This document shows positions 33,351 through 44,479 of a stretch of 64,000 bases of DNA, piece by piece. A program made the translations under genes and the position numbers. Below the pieces are notes generated by a model, which was not told where the DNA came from, ran no database searches, and worked only from the letters and a program-made list of their open reading frames with translations. How positions within the stretch are numbered: position 1 is the stretch's first letter; every line of letters starts with the position of its first letter. Source of the stretch: Branchinecta lynchi (lineage: Eukaryota > Arthropoda > Branchiopoda > Anostraca > Branchinectidae); the NCBI GenBank assembly GCA_023053575.1, contig JAKZAP010000006.1:13463280-13527279 (forward strand), in the 5' to 3' direction.

Positions 33351-35536
33351 TATGTCAATGATAGATCTAGTGTTTGCTAGGTGTCTTCCCACCAAGTTTC
33401 ATCTAGATCCCTCCAGTCATAGCGTTTTCCAATATTTCCGGTTCTCCCCTCCAGCTCCCCCCAAAAGTCACCGGATCCGGTCCGGATTTTAAGTGGGTTG
33501 TCTGAGGCATGAGGTCTTTCCAAATATCAGGTTTCATCGAGATCCGGTCACCCGTTCAAAAGTTATAAATACCTCAAGATTCCGGATTCCCCCTCCCTCC
33601 ACTCCCCCAACAGTGCCCGAATTGGCCCGGTTATGTCAATGATGTATCTTCACACCAAGTTTCATCTCGATCCCTCCACTCACAGCGTTTCCCAAGATTT
33701 CCGGTTGCCCCCTCCAGCTCCCCCAAAAAGTCACCGGATCCGGTCCGGATTTTAAGTGGGTTGTCTGAGGCATGAGGTCTTTCCAAATATCAAGTTTCAT
33801 CGGGATCCGGTCACCCGTTCAAAAGTTATAAATACCTCAAGATTCCGGATTCCCCCTCCCTCCACTCCCCCAACAGTGCCCGAATCGGCCCGGTTATGTC
33901 AATGATGTATCTTCACACCAAGTTTCATCTCGATCCCTCCACTCACAGTGTTTCCCCAGATTTCCGGTTGCCCCCTCCAGCTCCCCCCAAAAGTCACCGG
34001 ATCCGGTCCGGATTTTAAGTTGGTCGTCTGAGGCATGAGGTCGTTCCAAATATCAAGTTTCATCGAGATCCGGTCACCCGTTAAAAAGTTATAAATACCT
34101 CAAGATTCCGGATTCCCCTCCCTCCACTCCCCCGACAGTGCCCGAATCGGCTCGGTCATGTCAATGATGTATCTAGTGTTTACTAGGTGTCTTCCCACCA
34201 AGTTTCATCTCGACCCCTCCACTCATAGCGTTTCCCAAGATTTCCGGTTGCCTCCTCCAGCTCCCTCCAAAAGTCACCGGATCCGGTCCGGATTTTAAGT
34301 GGGTCGTCTGAGGCATGAGGTCTTTCCAAATATCAAGTTCCATCGAGATCCGATCACCCGTTCAAAAGTTATAAATACCTCAAGATTCCGGATTCCCCCT
34401 CCATCCACTCCCCCCACAGTACCCGAATCGGCTCGGTTATGTCAATGATGTATCTAGTGTTTGCTAGGTGTCTTCCCACCAAGTTTCATCTCGATCCCTC
34501 CACTCATAGCGTTTCCCAAGATTTCCGGTTGCCCCCTCCAGCTCCCCCCAAAAGTCACCGGATCCGGTCCGGATTTTAAGTACGTCGTCTGAGGCATGAG
34601 GTCTTTCCAAATATCAAGTTCCATCGAGATCCGATCACCCGTTCAAAAGTTATAAATACCTCAAGGTTCCGGATTCCCCCTCCCTCCACTCCCCCCCACA
34701 GTGCCCGAATCGGCTCGGTTATGTCAATGATGTATCTAGTGTTTGCTATGTGTCTTCCCACCAAGTTTCATCTCGATCCCTCCACTCATAGCGTTTCCCA
34801 AGATTTCCGGTTGCCCCCTCCAGCTCCCCCCAAAAGTCACCGGATCCGGTCCAGATTTTAAGTGGGTCGTCTGAGGCATGAGGTCGTTCCAAATATCAAG
34901 TTTCATCGAGATCCGATCACCCGTTCAAAAGTTATAAATACCTCAAGATTCCGGATTCCCCCTCCCTCCACTCCCCCCCACAGTACCCGAATCGGCTCGG
35001 TTATGTCAATGATGTATCTAGTGTTTGCTAGGTGTCTTCCCACCAAGTTTCATCTCGATCCCTCCACTCATAGCGTTTCCCAAGATTTCCGGTTGCCCCC
35101 TCCAGCTCCCCCCAAAAGTCACCGGATCCGGTCCGGATTTTAAGTACGTCGTCTGAGGCATGAGGTCTTTCCAAATATCAAGTTCCATCGAGATCCGATC
35201 ACCCGTTCAAAAGTTATAAATACCTCAAGGTTCCGGATTCCCCCTCCCTCCACTCCCCCCACAGTGCCCGATTCGGCTCGGTTGTGTCAATGATGTATCT
35301 AGTGTTTGCTAGGTGTCTTCCCACCAGGTTTCATCTCGATCCCTCCACTCATAGCGTTTCCCGAGATTTCCGGTTGCCCCCTCCAGCTCCCCCCAAAAGT
35401 CACCGGATCCGGTCCGGATTTTAAGTGGGTCGTCTGAGGCATGAGGTCGTTCCAAATATCAAGTTTCATCGAGATCCGATCACCCGTTCAAAAGTTAAAA
35501 ATACCTCAAGATTCCGGATTCCCCCTCCCTCCACTC
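33351..35536 (+). repeat. ~281-bp tandem array, eight units
   Basis: TATGTCAATG (or one-base variants) marks unit starts at 33351, 33632, 33895, 34157, 34438, 34720, 35002 and 35283. Spacings are 281, 263, 262, 281, 282, 282 and 281. The two short units lack ~18 bp around AGTGTTTGCTAGGTGTC. Units are highly similar, so the array is recently homogenised. Confidence 0.95.
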
Positions 35537-35709
35537 CCCCCACGGTGCTCGGATCGGGGAAGTGACTATTTCCAACTTAATCATTTGGGGTCCCTGATAC
35601 GCTTGCCAAGTTGTATCGTCCTAGCTTATCTGGAAGTGCCCGAACTAGCAAAACCTGGACAGACCGACAGACCGACAGACCGACGGACGGACAGAAATTG
35701 CGATCGCTA

Positions 35710-35740
35710 TATGGCACTTGGCCGAAGGGCAAGTGCCATA
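35710..35740 (+). repeat. Terminal hairpin of family A
   Basis: TATGGCACTTG, a 9-nt loop (gccgaaggg) and CAAGTGCCATA form a perfect 11-bp stem. The identical structure lies at 61161-61191. Confidence 0.95.
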
Positions 35741-35744
35741 AAAA

Positions 35745-36505
35745 TACACTGAAAGGAAAGAAAGAGAAACGGACGGAAATTCAAAATAAAACTCTTTTCT
35801 TCTAATTTAAAAAGACTGTTGACAAATTTGTGCATGACAGTATCACCAATTTTGGTTTCATTGCCACGAAAGTGTGAACGAATAAAGTAGCCTACTATTA
35901 TATTCTACCTCTACCAGTCTACCTATTATTACTTATCTCTGTTTGTTTGTTCGTTAGTTTTTTATTGCATGTTATTTAGCTTCTGCTACTGTGGCACTTT
36001 TCCATGAAACCTTAAACCTAACCTCAGTTGAAGAGAAAGCCATGATCCAGTCCTTGCATCATTAAAATGTTTACGTCATCTGAAAAACTTGGCCAAAGCC
36101 GCGCGATTATCATTTGCATAAGCATGTGGGTCGCAGTTTTGCGTTGGTTCAAACAGGAAAATACGACTTCCTCAAGGAAACACCGGAGGCGGCGGAAATT
36201 TCAACAGAAAGTCAAGAAAACATGAAGTAATTGATATTCTTAGTGATATGCCTTCACCCGCATGCCATATGAAAATAATCCCGGAAACACATGAACCGAA
36301 GATACACTCGCACTACGCAAGTGAACGACCTAAGAAAGGCTTAGGCTAAGGAATGATGGTAACGACATGGCCCAAGAACAAATAAGCACCAGAAGCTCCG
36401 TCTCCCTAATACGACCATGTGGAGTCTAATAAATTCCTGCACCTTGCCCGACACAAACGAGAAGGGGGTAGGAGCTACGCGGAACATCCCAATCCGTTAC
36501 TTCTA
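35745..36505. other. Phosphatase intron; nothing recognised
   Basis: No repeat or coding signal could be supported. Confidence 0.45.
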
Positions 36506-36510
36506 CGTAC

Positions 36511-36816
36511 CAGTGTTGCACATCAAAAATATTTAGAGTGACTTTTGGCCCAAAACAGAGAGTGAATTGGGAGTGAAATTTATTCTAATTAAATTTTCGT
36601 TTTTGGTCGGGATCGCCTGTGTAAAAATGACACATTTTAATTTTACTTTCATGAAAAAACTTGAAATAGTCAGTTCTGGTCGGAATTCCTGCTGTAGAAA
36701 TGACAAATTTCGTCATTTTGTGAAATAGAGTGATTTTCGTGCCCTACGTAGGACAAGAGTGACAAAAACAAAATAGAGTGACAATTCACACTATCGTGCG
36801 ACATGTGGCAACCCTG
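36511..36816. mobile_element. hAT-like MITE (306 bp)
   Basis: The ends CAGTGTTGCACAT and, inverted, CAGGGTTGCCACAT are hAT-type. Flanks CTACGTAC and CTACAAAC agree at 6 of 8 positions. Subterminal AGAGTGAC repeats occur on both sides (36535, 36730-36780). Confidence 0.75.
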
Positions 36817-36837
36817 CTACAAACAAGTATATCGCAG

Positions 36838-37001
36838 CAGGCCCGTATCCAGGAATTTATTTGGGGGGGGGGGGGGGGGGGGTTGCCTGCTGGTCGGACA
36901 AAAAAGTACAAAAAACACATAGATCAGAGGGAAAACCCTATAAAAATGATGATTTTTGCATGTTTCGTCGACCCCCCCCCCCCCCCCTGGATACGGCCTT
37001 G
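36838..37001 (+). mobile_element. hAT-like MITE (family D), 164 bp, perfect TSD
   Basis: TATCGCAG is duplicated exactly at 36830-36837 and 37002-37009. The termini are CAGGCCCGTATCCAGG and inverted CAAGGCCGTATCCAGG (14 of 16). A ~20-nt G run lies inside the left end and a C run inside the right. The core includes ACATAGATCAGAGGGAAAAC. Confidence 0.93.
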
Positions 37002-37378
37002 TATCGCAGTAAAAAACCCCCACATTGGTTGTCTGGAAGCCCTGCAGAGCGGATCAGCGCACCTCCTGCTCTAATTCCTCTGATATGCGCAATGGCGAAG
37101 AGGGAAGTAGACGGGCAGCAACTCAGAGCTCAGCCAATACCTCTAGCTCAGCTCAGTTTTGTTGGGGTATCCATAGTCGATGCATGAGACCAAAGCCGAA
37201 GGCTAAATTGCCACATAAAAGTGACATAACCAAAATGATGTAATGCGACACAATTAATTAGGTACCGAATTGGCACTTATGATAATATATATATATGCAT
37301 ATACACATTTTTTTTACATATGTATATATAGATTTAATTTACGATCCACCAAATGATACAGAGGAGTAAACGGAAACA

Positions 37379-38035
37379 AGACCAAAGGTTTCGGTGGGAT
37401 CCCAAAAATTCAAAATTTATTGGACTTCTTCATGACAATCGAACCTTGTAGATTTCCAGTCATCGCCAGACCTCTTTAATATTTTGCTACTTATCCATCA
37501 TCAACACGCAACAAATGTTACCGTTTGTGTTTTTGACAACTTACGGTCAAACAACTAATCACATGAGAAAACCAAGTTCAGATATGCATTCAGCATGCAT
37601 GTTTACTCCAACATCTTATCTCTAATCCACTTCAGAAAAGTCTTTTAATTTGACAAAATTCCTCGTTTTAGCAGTATTCCGGTGAACTGCATGCAGAATA
37701 AGCTGGTGAAACTGAGAGGCGAACCTTTTGATCCAAATTTCTGGGTTTTGGCAAATTTTGCAAGCGTACCCTTAAGGACATAAAGTTCAAACCCTCACCC
37801 CTTAAAGGACTATCTCATTGGCTTCCAAAAAACATTGTTTTGTACCCTTAATTTGAAACCCCTTTCCCCAACTCTAAATATAGGGCTAAGGACCCATCTA
37901 CGAACTTGGGCTGTACTTTAATCCAGTGGATCCTCGCACTAAGTTCGAACAAAATATCACAATTCCTCCGAGAGTTATCGTGCTAACAGACAGATGGACG
38001 GACGGACAATTACGGAGTCACAGATCCCAAAAACG
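37379..38035 (-). mobile_element. Family B element, inverted near-complete copy
   Basis: The left end (CAAGACCAAAGGTTTCGGTG) is the inverse of the far end of the 16404 copy. The right side has CTAACAGACAGATGGACGGACG and then GATCCCAAAAACG. Interior GTGAACTGCATGCAG and AATTTCTGGGTTTTGGC phrases correspond to the plus copy. Confidence 0.7.
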
Positions 38036-38711
38036 AAAAAACAACACAAAATAACAATCAACACAAAGGAAGACAATTTAGACTGAATTTCTAGCTAGGC
38101 CACACAAAATAATGTAAAATATTAGCCTATGTAGATGATGAGCTAGCGAATATATGGAGGTTTAATGAGCCTGATGAGGTTTTCTAGCTGTCATATTTTG
38201 GCACTGCGAAATCTTCTCCGCGGGTTGGACTTTAGTTGGCACATACTAACACCGTAAAAGCAAATTTTTTACCAACTCCGTCAGATAGTACAGAAGAGGT
38301 ATGTTAATCCGGACGTCGCCTAACTCTGAACGGCACCGAAGAAAGTTCTGCAACTTGCAAACAATAAGCACAATAATGAGCGCAAAAATAATTTTAACTA
38401 TAATAAGGTCAAACGGTGCCACTCACTTTTAGTCCTTAGAATTTTTTGCTCATTTCCTTTTGCACCCTCTAACGGAGAGATTACGGCGTCCAAAGGAGCA
38501 ATAGTTCTGAATTACCTTTAGAACCATCCGACGTGTCCCAACAGCAAAAATGAACATTCAAGAAGCAATGCAAATCATAGCGAGATATTATTTCTGACAA
38601 ACAAAAATGAAATCGAGCTCTCAATGACAATAACAAAAAAAACATTCCATCTCTACTGGACTGGTTCAGGTGCGAAAACCAAAGTAGTCCAAAGTATAGA
38701 TGTGTCTAAAA

Positions 38712-38882
38712 CAAGGCCGTATCCAGGGGGGGGGGGTTAGGGGGTCGACCCCCCCCCCCCCCCCGAAACATAACAAAAATACTAATTTGTAGGCTTTTCC
38801 CTCTGATCTGTGTCTTTTTTGTGCGGCCGGCAGGCAACCCCCCCCCCCCCCCCCCCAAAATAAATTCCTGGATACGGGACTG
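38712..38882 (-). mobile_element. hAT-like MITE (family D), 171 bp, perfect TSD
   Basis: GTCTAAAA is duplicated exactly at 38704-38711 and 38883-38890. The element is inverted relative to 36838-37001, with termini CAAGGCCGTATCCAGG and inverted CAGTCCCGTATCCAGG. It contains two G/C homopolymer blocks around GTCGAC. Confidence 0.93.
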
Positions 38883-39124
38883 GTCTAAAATCATAATAGT
38901 AAACCAAAGGATGTAGGGACTCGAAATCCGGGACCTGTCGCGAATTACAAAGTGATTCCTCAAATAACGACCTCATGCATCCCTCCTGGGTAGTCATGCC
39001 CAAACGTTGAGGAAAACTTTTGGCTTTCATTTACCTGCGCAAAGCCAAACCTAATTCATACCGACAACTCACTGCTTTTCTATCTGAATTACCAACATTT
39101 TTTCTGAATTGCTAAAGAACTCAC

Positions 39125-39341
39125 CTTTTTCAGTGGTAATTCCCGGCGTCGTGGTATCCGGTATTTGCGGTCGGAATGAGGAAATAATAGAGCTAATGAT
39201 CGTCGCCAGCGGCGTCGTTCGCGTTCCCAATTCTCGTGACGTCTCCATTACAGTTGTAGTACGGGAGGAAGCAGCGGTCGTCTCGGGTTTCACACTCGTT
39301 TCCACTACCTCAACAATTTCCAGGGAAGGGCTCGTCGATAC
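39125..39341 (-). CDS. Receptor tyrosine phosphatase, Thr/Ser-rich stalk exon
   Basis: This 217-nt exon is bounded by ..tatttcag on the 5' side and gtgagt on the 3' side, entering in phase 0 and leaving in phase 1. It encodes about 72 residues, roughly a third of them Thr or Ser (runs such as SSRTTTVMETS and TTPLATIISS), with no cysteine. It continues the mucin-like stalk. The preceding large exon ends in phase 0 and the next exon starts with the two bases needed to complete a Glu codon, so all three join in frame. Heavy O-glycosylation is likely by composition, which is an inference. Confidence 0.75.
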
Positions 39342-39899
39342 CTGAAATAGAGGATGCTATTCCGACGGTATAATCCTGGCTATAGGGGGGGGGGGGGGGG
39401 CTTGGTAATTTTACAACCGTCAGAGACAATGCCTGCTTTTGAGGATATTATCACACCGTCCCGAATTCAGTCGACTGCTCTTTTCCCAGACCCACTACAC
39501 TGGAGAGGAACAGTGGAAGGAGATGAGTCAGGTATCGAGTAAGGTATTTAAAAGCTGTTGGTGCCAATTCGGTGTGGGAAGTAGTGGAGAAGCGAAAGCT
39601 GTAGGTAGTTTTGCATCGGCTTCTATCTGAACAATGGATAATACTGTAAGTAGCGTATACTGGTGGATTGCCGCATTCGATCAGGTATAAGCCTGCTTTC
39701 GAAGAATTTCTTGGATAATTGTTTACTCGTACCTCTTCCTTCATTTTTTATCTTAATTTCAGAGAAAACAAATAAAGCCACGATTTTCAGGGGGAATTCG
39801 CAAATCCCATACTCTTAACGTACACAATATAGCTAAGTGCACTCAAAAGCGCTTCTCATTCTCGAGAAGTCTACCTAAAGTAGTACAAAAATATATCAC

Positions 39900-42338
39900 C
39901 TGTACAGTGGTTTCCTTCACATTCTCCTCAACATCCTGGGTCTCAACCGGAATTACTTCGGCAACGTTCTCGATCTCCTCAGGAACGTCACTGGCAACGC
40001 CATGGGTTTGCTCAGGAGCGTCTTTGGCAACGTTTTGGGTATTCTCGGGATCGTCGTTGAAAACGTTCCGGTTCTTCTCAGGAACATCACTGATAACTTC
40101 TTGGGTCTCTTCAGAAACGTCTTTGAGAACGTTCTGAGTTTCCCCAGGAATGTCGTCGATAAGATTATTTTCCGACGTTGGTGTTTCTACTTCTTCTTCC
40201 TTACCAGTCTCCACAGACGTCTTTTCTGAAGTTGTTATAACTACAGGAACAGAAATGGGGGATGTCTCCGGTCCTTCAGAGCTCGATAGAACATTCGTTT
40301 CGTTTTGTTTTACATCGTCATTACTCGACATGTTTCGATTTTCATGGGGGCCTTCCCATTCACTCTCCAGTTGAGCTTCAAGGTCGTTAGTTTCGTTGTT
40401 AGAATGACCAAGAGCAGACGCCGGGTCGAACACATATGTCTTGTTTTCAAGGACAAAAGTCCCATTTCCGAAATCAACAAGAGAAACGTTGAAGTCTTGG
40501 GGGAAACTGACAACCAGTCCTGGTGGGGAAATATTATAATCGTAGTCATTTTGTTCACTTTCGACAGTCGCGTCGGTGGAATCCAAGTCGGGATCTCTCT
40601 CGCTGGTTGACTCGGGGAAGATAGGAGCCTGGTGACCGTTCATAACCTTTTCATTGTCCAGAGCTGCGATTTCTTCGGCACTGTCCACAAGTTTTTCCCG
40701 ATTGTCACTAGACGAACTGTTATATTCGTGGTTCACGGTGAGAAAAGAGGATTTCCTGCCAGGCGAATTTTCCACAGAATCTTCCAAGTCACCCGCAGGT
40801 CCCTGGTGGCCATTTGGAACGCCAGCAATGGCCACCTCGACTCCCACAGCGACAGCATCATCCTCCAGTAGCTCCTTTGCATCAGAGACATCAAGATCAC
40901 TAACACCGTCATTATCTTCGACTATCGTTCTCTCCGTCTCGTCATCCAAAAAATCGGCATCGACTTTATCCGGAACGTCGCTATCCACAGGTTTTGGCAC
41001 TACATTTAAGCCGAACTCTGGAATCCTAATGGAGTCATCGAAGGCAGTTATCCGTTCAGTTGTATTTGAGACAATATTGAAGAGACTTGGACCTAGGATA
41101 AGTGGGTCGTCCAAATTCGGCCCGCCCTCTACAATCAGCGTAGCCCCATCACTAGTTACAACAGGGACGTCGAGGGCAAACGCCATTTTTTTCTCTTTCC
41201 CTGCCTGGTCCGCTTGGATGTCGAGTCCGGACTGCACTCTTACAGGGGTTGTTGTAAGCAACTGATCATCCTTGGGTTTTGGAGACGGTAAACGTTCAGT
41301 TTGTGGAGGCAGAGACGGCAGTTTCCGTTCTGTCGTGGTAGAAAGTCCGGGGGTAGTGGGACTTGTTTCAAGAATAGTTGTAGGCAGCGGCGATTTCCTT
41401 TCGGTGGCGGCAGTGACGGACACAAGGACGTTTTGTTTGGTAGTAGTAATTATCGATTCTTCTTCTTCCAAAGTTGTTGCTTGTATTTTGGTCAAAGTTG
41501 TCGACTCAGTTTTCGGTGTCATTTCTGAAGTAGGGCTTTGAGCTACCTGGGTAGCTGAAATTACTGACTCATCGGACAATTTGTTAGTACCCAAATTCGG
41601 CACACTGACAGTAACATCACCAGTTTCTTGTACCGGCGGGTCCGCTCTCACTACCGGAAGAACCGGTTTTGGAATGCCGTCTACACCAATATCCGGTATC
41701 CTCAACGGAGAGATCGTAGTGGTTTTTCCGGAGAAAACAGGCCGTCGGTTCTCGTTCACGCGTGCTGGGATAGACTGCACATTAATCGAAGGCCACGCCG
41801 GACGTTCAGGCGCTGCCACAACTGATGTCGGTCGTAACGGTTCATTTATAAACACTTGAGTCGGTTTGACATTAAAGAAATCCTCAAATGGCTGGCGCGT
41901 CGACGGCAATAATACTGACTGGTCACGACTGAACAATAAAGGATCGACGGCTGTTACGGGCACTCGTTTCCCGGGTGCATCGGGAAGAGACACAATCGGG
42001 TTGAACTGCCGGATTCGATTATCCTCGACCAAATTAATTGCCGAATCTAACTGCGGCGCAAGAGGAATCCAACCACCGCTAGCTGAAGAAACACCCGGCT
42101 GTTGCCGTACAGCATTATTCAACTGTGGAATCGCATTCCTCTCAGGTTGCCGCACCGGCAGATTTAAAGGCGGATTCCGCCCGCCATTAAAAGTCTGTCG
42201 AACTGCTCCTGGATCTTGTCTCACGAATCTCGGTGACTCGGGGAGGGGAACCCACACTGGAGGTCTCGGAGGCTGTAAAGATGGCAGCAGCTGTCTCGTC
42301 TGTCTCCGCCATCGATGGAGGCTGTCGCCAGAAACAGC
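39900..42338 (-). CDS. Receptor tyrosine phosphatase, large extracellular stalk exon
   Basis: A single exon of 2,439 nt (813 codons) is open throughout. It is bounded by an acceptor (..cctacag before GCTGTTTCT) and a donor (CAG then gtgata), both phase 0. It encodes the extracellular N-terminal part of the receptor phosphatase. The polypeptide has no cysteine, is rich in Pro/Thr/Ser in its first half and in Asp/Glu/Asn in its second, and has N-glycosylation sequons (NTT, NSS, NVS, NGT, NKT, NET, NMS). A basic RWRRQTR stretch lies about ten residues in, which could be a propeptide cleavage site. The motif NGHQxP occurs twice, and about seven 11-residue repeats end the exon. No Ig, FN3 or carbonic-anhydrase domain is visible. 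The exon carrying the signal peptide was not identified upstream. That it belongs to this gene is inferred from strand, phase match to the next exon and receptor context. Confidence 0.85.
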
Positions 42339-44030
42339 CTGTAGGAACAGAATGAAAGACCCTAAAGAGATACGGAGTTATTACAATCACAAATTTGCTC
42401 AAAAAGAAAAGTGGTGATTTACATGCCGTTGAGATTCGTCTTTTAGCTTATTGGTCTTTTTCCTTAAAATGTGGTTTTGGAAAATGGTGACCAGCATTTT
42501 TTTTAAATGCAGAAGAACGTTGATAGGTTACAGGTGCGAACTTACTGCCCTTTATACTTGGATGGCAAGTCGAAGGTGACCACAAACGGTACAAAAACCC
42601 ATTTTGTGGCCGAAAGACAACTGAACAGCCCACATTTTATTTATTTCTCACCAAACTTTCCAAACACTGAAGCTGAGGAACTAGCCCCAATGAACAGAGA
42701 ATTTTCAAGCCTAATAGACGGTGATGACATTCCTGAATGTAACCTAGAAAATTTAGCTGATACCGATCAACATAAAAAATGACTGTCAGTCTTCAGCCAA
42801 GATTGAAGAATGTTACGCACTAAATGCAAAATACAAACTATCTCCACGGCTTGTTACATTTCCGTTGAACAAAAAGAGAAGCGGTAGAAGTCGAAGTTTG
42901 GATTCATGATGTCAAAACGTCGATTTTAAGAAACAATCAAATATAGAAACTACGCATGGTTGGCCTGAATCGCAGAAACGCGTGGCTCACTGGTCTGGAA
43001 AGAGTGGGCTTCAAAAAATAATCGTCCAATAATCCCGAAAACAAATACAATTGCTCCCGAATGATAGGAATTGTGACTGATGCTGTTCAAACATATAACT
43101 GTGAAAACGATTACGACTAAAATAAGCATACAAAAGTAATGATTAGCGTTACGATTATAGCAACAATCACCAATGCGTGAAACTACACGGGAGCGGGGGA
43201 GGGTTACTCTGAAATAATCTAAATACCAACGAAAACTCATCATTGGCGCTTGACAAGAGCACCACTACTACAATTCCTATCCCATCACACCAAAGTTAAG
43301 CTGACATTCCAGGTTTGACGGAAACGGTACGTACGACATGCAAACCCTCACAGGACAGTCTTTATGGTTCGCACAGTTTTTCTCAGCATTTGTAGACGCT
43401 GCAGGCTGAACTAGCCACTTCTTACGATCACCACTGTACGTGCAAAACAAAATCCGTAGCCTACTCACCATAGATCACGAACTTGTGTATACATCCCATC
43501 TTTTCTCGAAGTGAGCTCCTCAAAAGTCCATAGTTTTTCTGAAAGTAAGATCACACAAATTATTCACATATTTTCGTTTTCCGGTCTGCTGAATTTTTCA
43601 TAAGCAATCGTCAAGGTTCTGAGTTTAAATGTAGCAGTTGTCATGGCGACCGCAGTAACACGCAGTTTACAGATAGGCGAAGCAACCACGACTCCAGTTT
43701 TGAGGAATTTTGTGTTTACTGTTTATATTGTAACCGAGCAGGACCCCTAATTAAGGCAGGAGTAAGTCGTTGGGTAAGATACCCTGCGCGTCCGAGGATG
43801 AACGTGGTCTTGCGGAAGTAAAAATTATCTTGAATTTGTGCTTTTAAATGCTTAGCTTGGAAGCGTCCCCGAGAAAAGTCGCCCCAGCGAAACGTTACCG
43901 AGAAAAAAATATCCTTAGCGAAACGTCCCGAGAAAAACGTCGCCATGCGAAACGTCCTCAACCACAGATCTGGCAGTTCACCACGGCTTACGGCGCATTG
44001 TCTAGATGAATCAAAGGTTTGCACTACAAA
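42339..44030. other. Region upstream of the stalk exon
   Basis: An upstream phosphatase exon with a signal peptide is expected on the minus strand beyond 42339. A hydrophobic frame near 42950-43243 was examined, but no consensus phase-0 donor follows it. Around 43850-43960, AAACGTCnCCGAGAAAA-like phrases repeat three to four times. Confidence 0.4.
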
Positions 44031-44037
44031 TCTGGGA

Positions 44038-44410
44038 TCGAAATCTTAAAGGACCCCTCGCACTATTTACTCTTCAACTTACAGTGTCTGAAAATATTTG
44101 AATACTTTAAAACTAGGCTGTGCTTTCAAAATAACCCACGCTTTTGGCTGTCTTAAGGCTTTTCCGAGACCCGTTGACTTGTAGCGAAAACAGGGAAACA
44201 GTTTACTTAACCGTTTTTCTGATGGAAAAACTTCTCGCAGACAACCGTCGACAGCCTGATACACATCGAAGGTAGCAAAATACGGCAAGTGAGGAAATCG
44301 GCGTGGTTTTGTTAGAGGGGTCAGAATGTACCGTACGAAATTTGGTTCTCGGGGTTTATACGGAGTGATTATGGAAGTAGATTGCGTTAGTATTAAAGGT
44401 AAGACAGGTC
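44038..44410 (-). repeat. Dispersed repeat, copy 2 (inverted partner at 18325)
   Basis: Reverse-complement match to 18325-18675. On the minus strand it can be read TSIITPY, PNFVRYILTPLTKPRRF, HLPYFATFDVY, AVDGCLREVF, in one open frame of ~130 codons extending to 44471. Confidence 0.75.
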
Positions 44411-44479
44411 CATTTAGGCAGAAACGACGGATGGGGGACCTGTGGCCTAAGACGCAGGTTGTTTCCCTCAAATATACAA

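Larger units (their letters stand above)
33296..35741 (+). mobile_element. Family A (Helentron/Cv1-like) element, complete copy
   Basis: The left end AACAAGAGCTACGAGCTCAT is identical to that of the copy at 57893. It is followed by eight ~281-bp tandem units, a single-copy tail ATCGTCCTAGCTTATCTGGA, the GACN microsatellite (gaccgacagaccgacagacc..) and a terminal hairpin TATGGCACTTG/CAAGTGCCATA (35710-35740). This order of head, tandem core, RGAC/GTCY microsatellite, tail and hairpin is that of Helentron-associated Cv1/pearl/DINE-type non-autonomous elements. No Rep/helicase is encoded. Confidence 0.8.

Noticed and set aside
33351..35752. Open frames with PPPP, GGGG or PSTHSV-like repeats
   Set aside because: These are translations of the family A tandem units and C/G tracts, with no consistent frame between copies.
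39843..39899. Continuation of the stalk reading frame to its stop
   Set aside because: The frame beyond the gtgata donor is intronic; joining at 39900 matches the phase of the next Thr-rich exon.
42950..43243. Hydrophobic minus-strand frame as the phosphatase signal-peptide exon
   Set aside because: No consensus phase-0 donor follows a plausible signal peptide.
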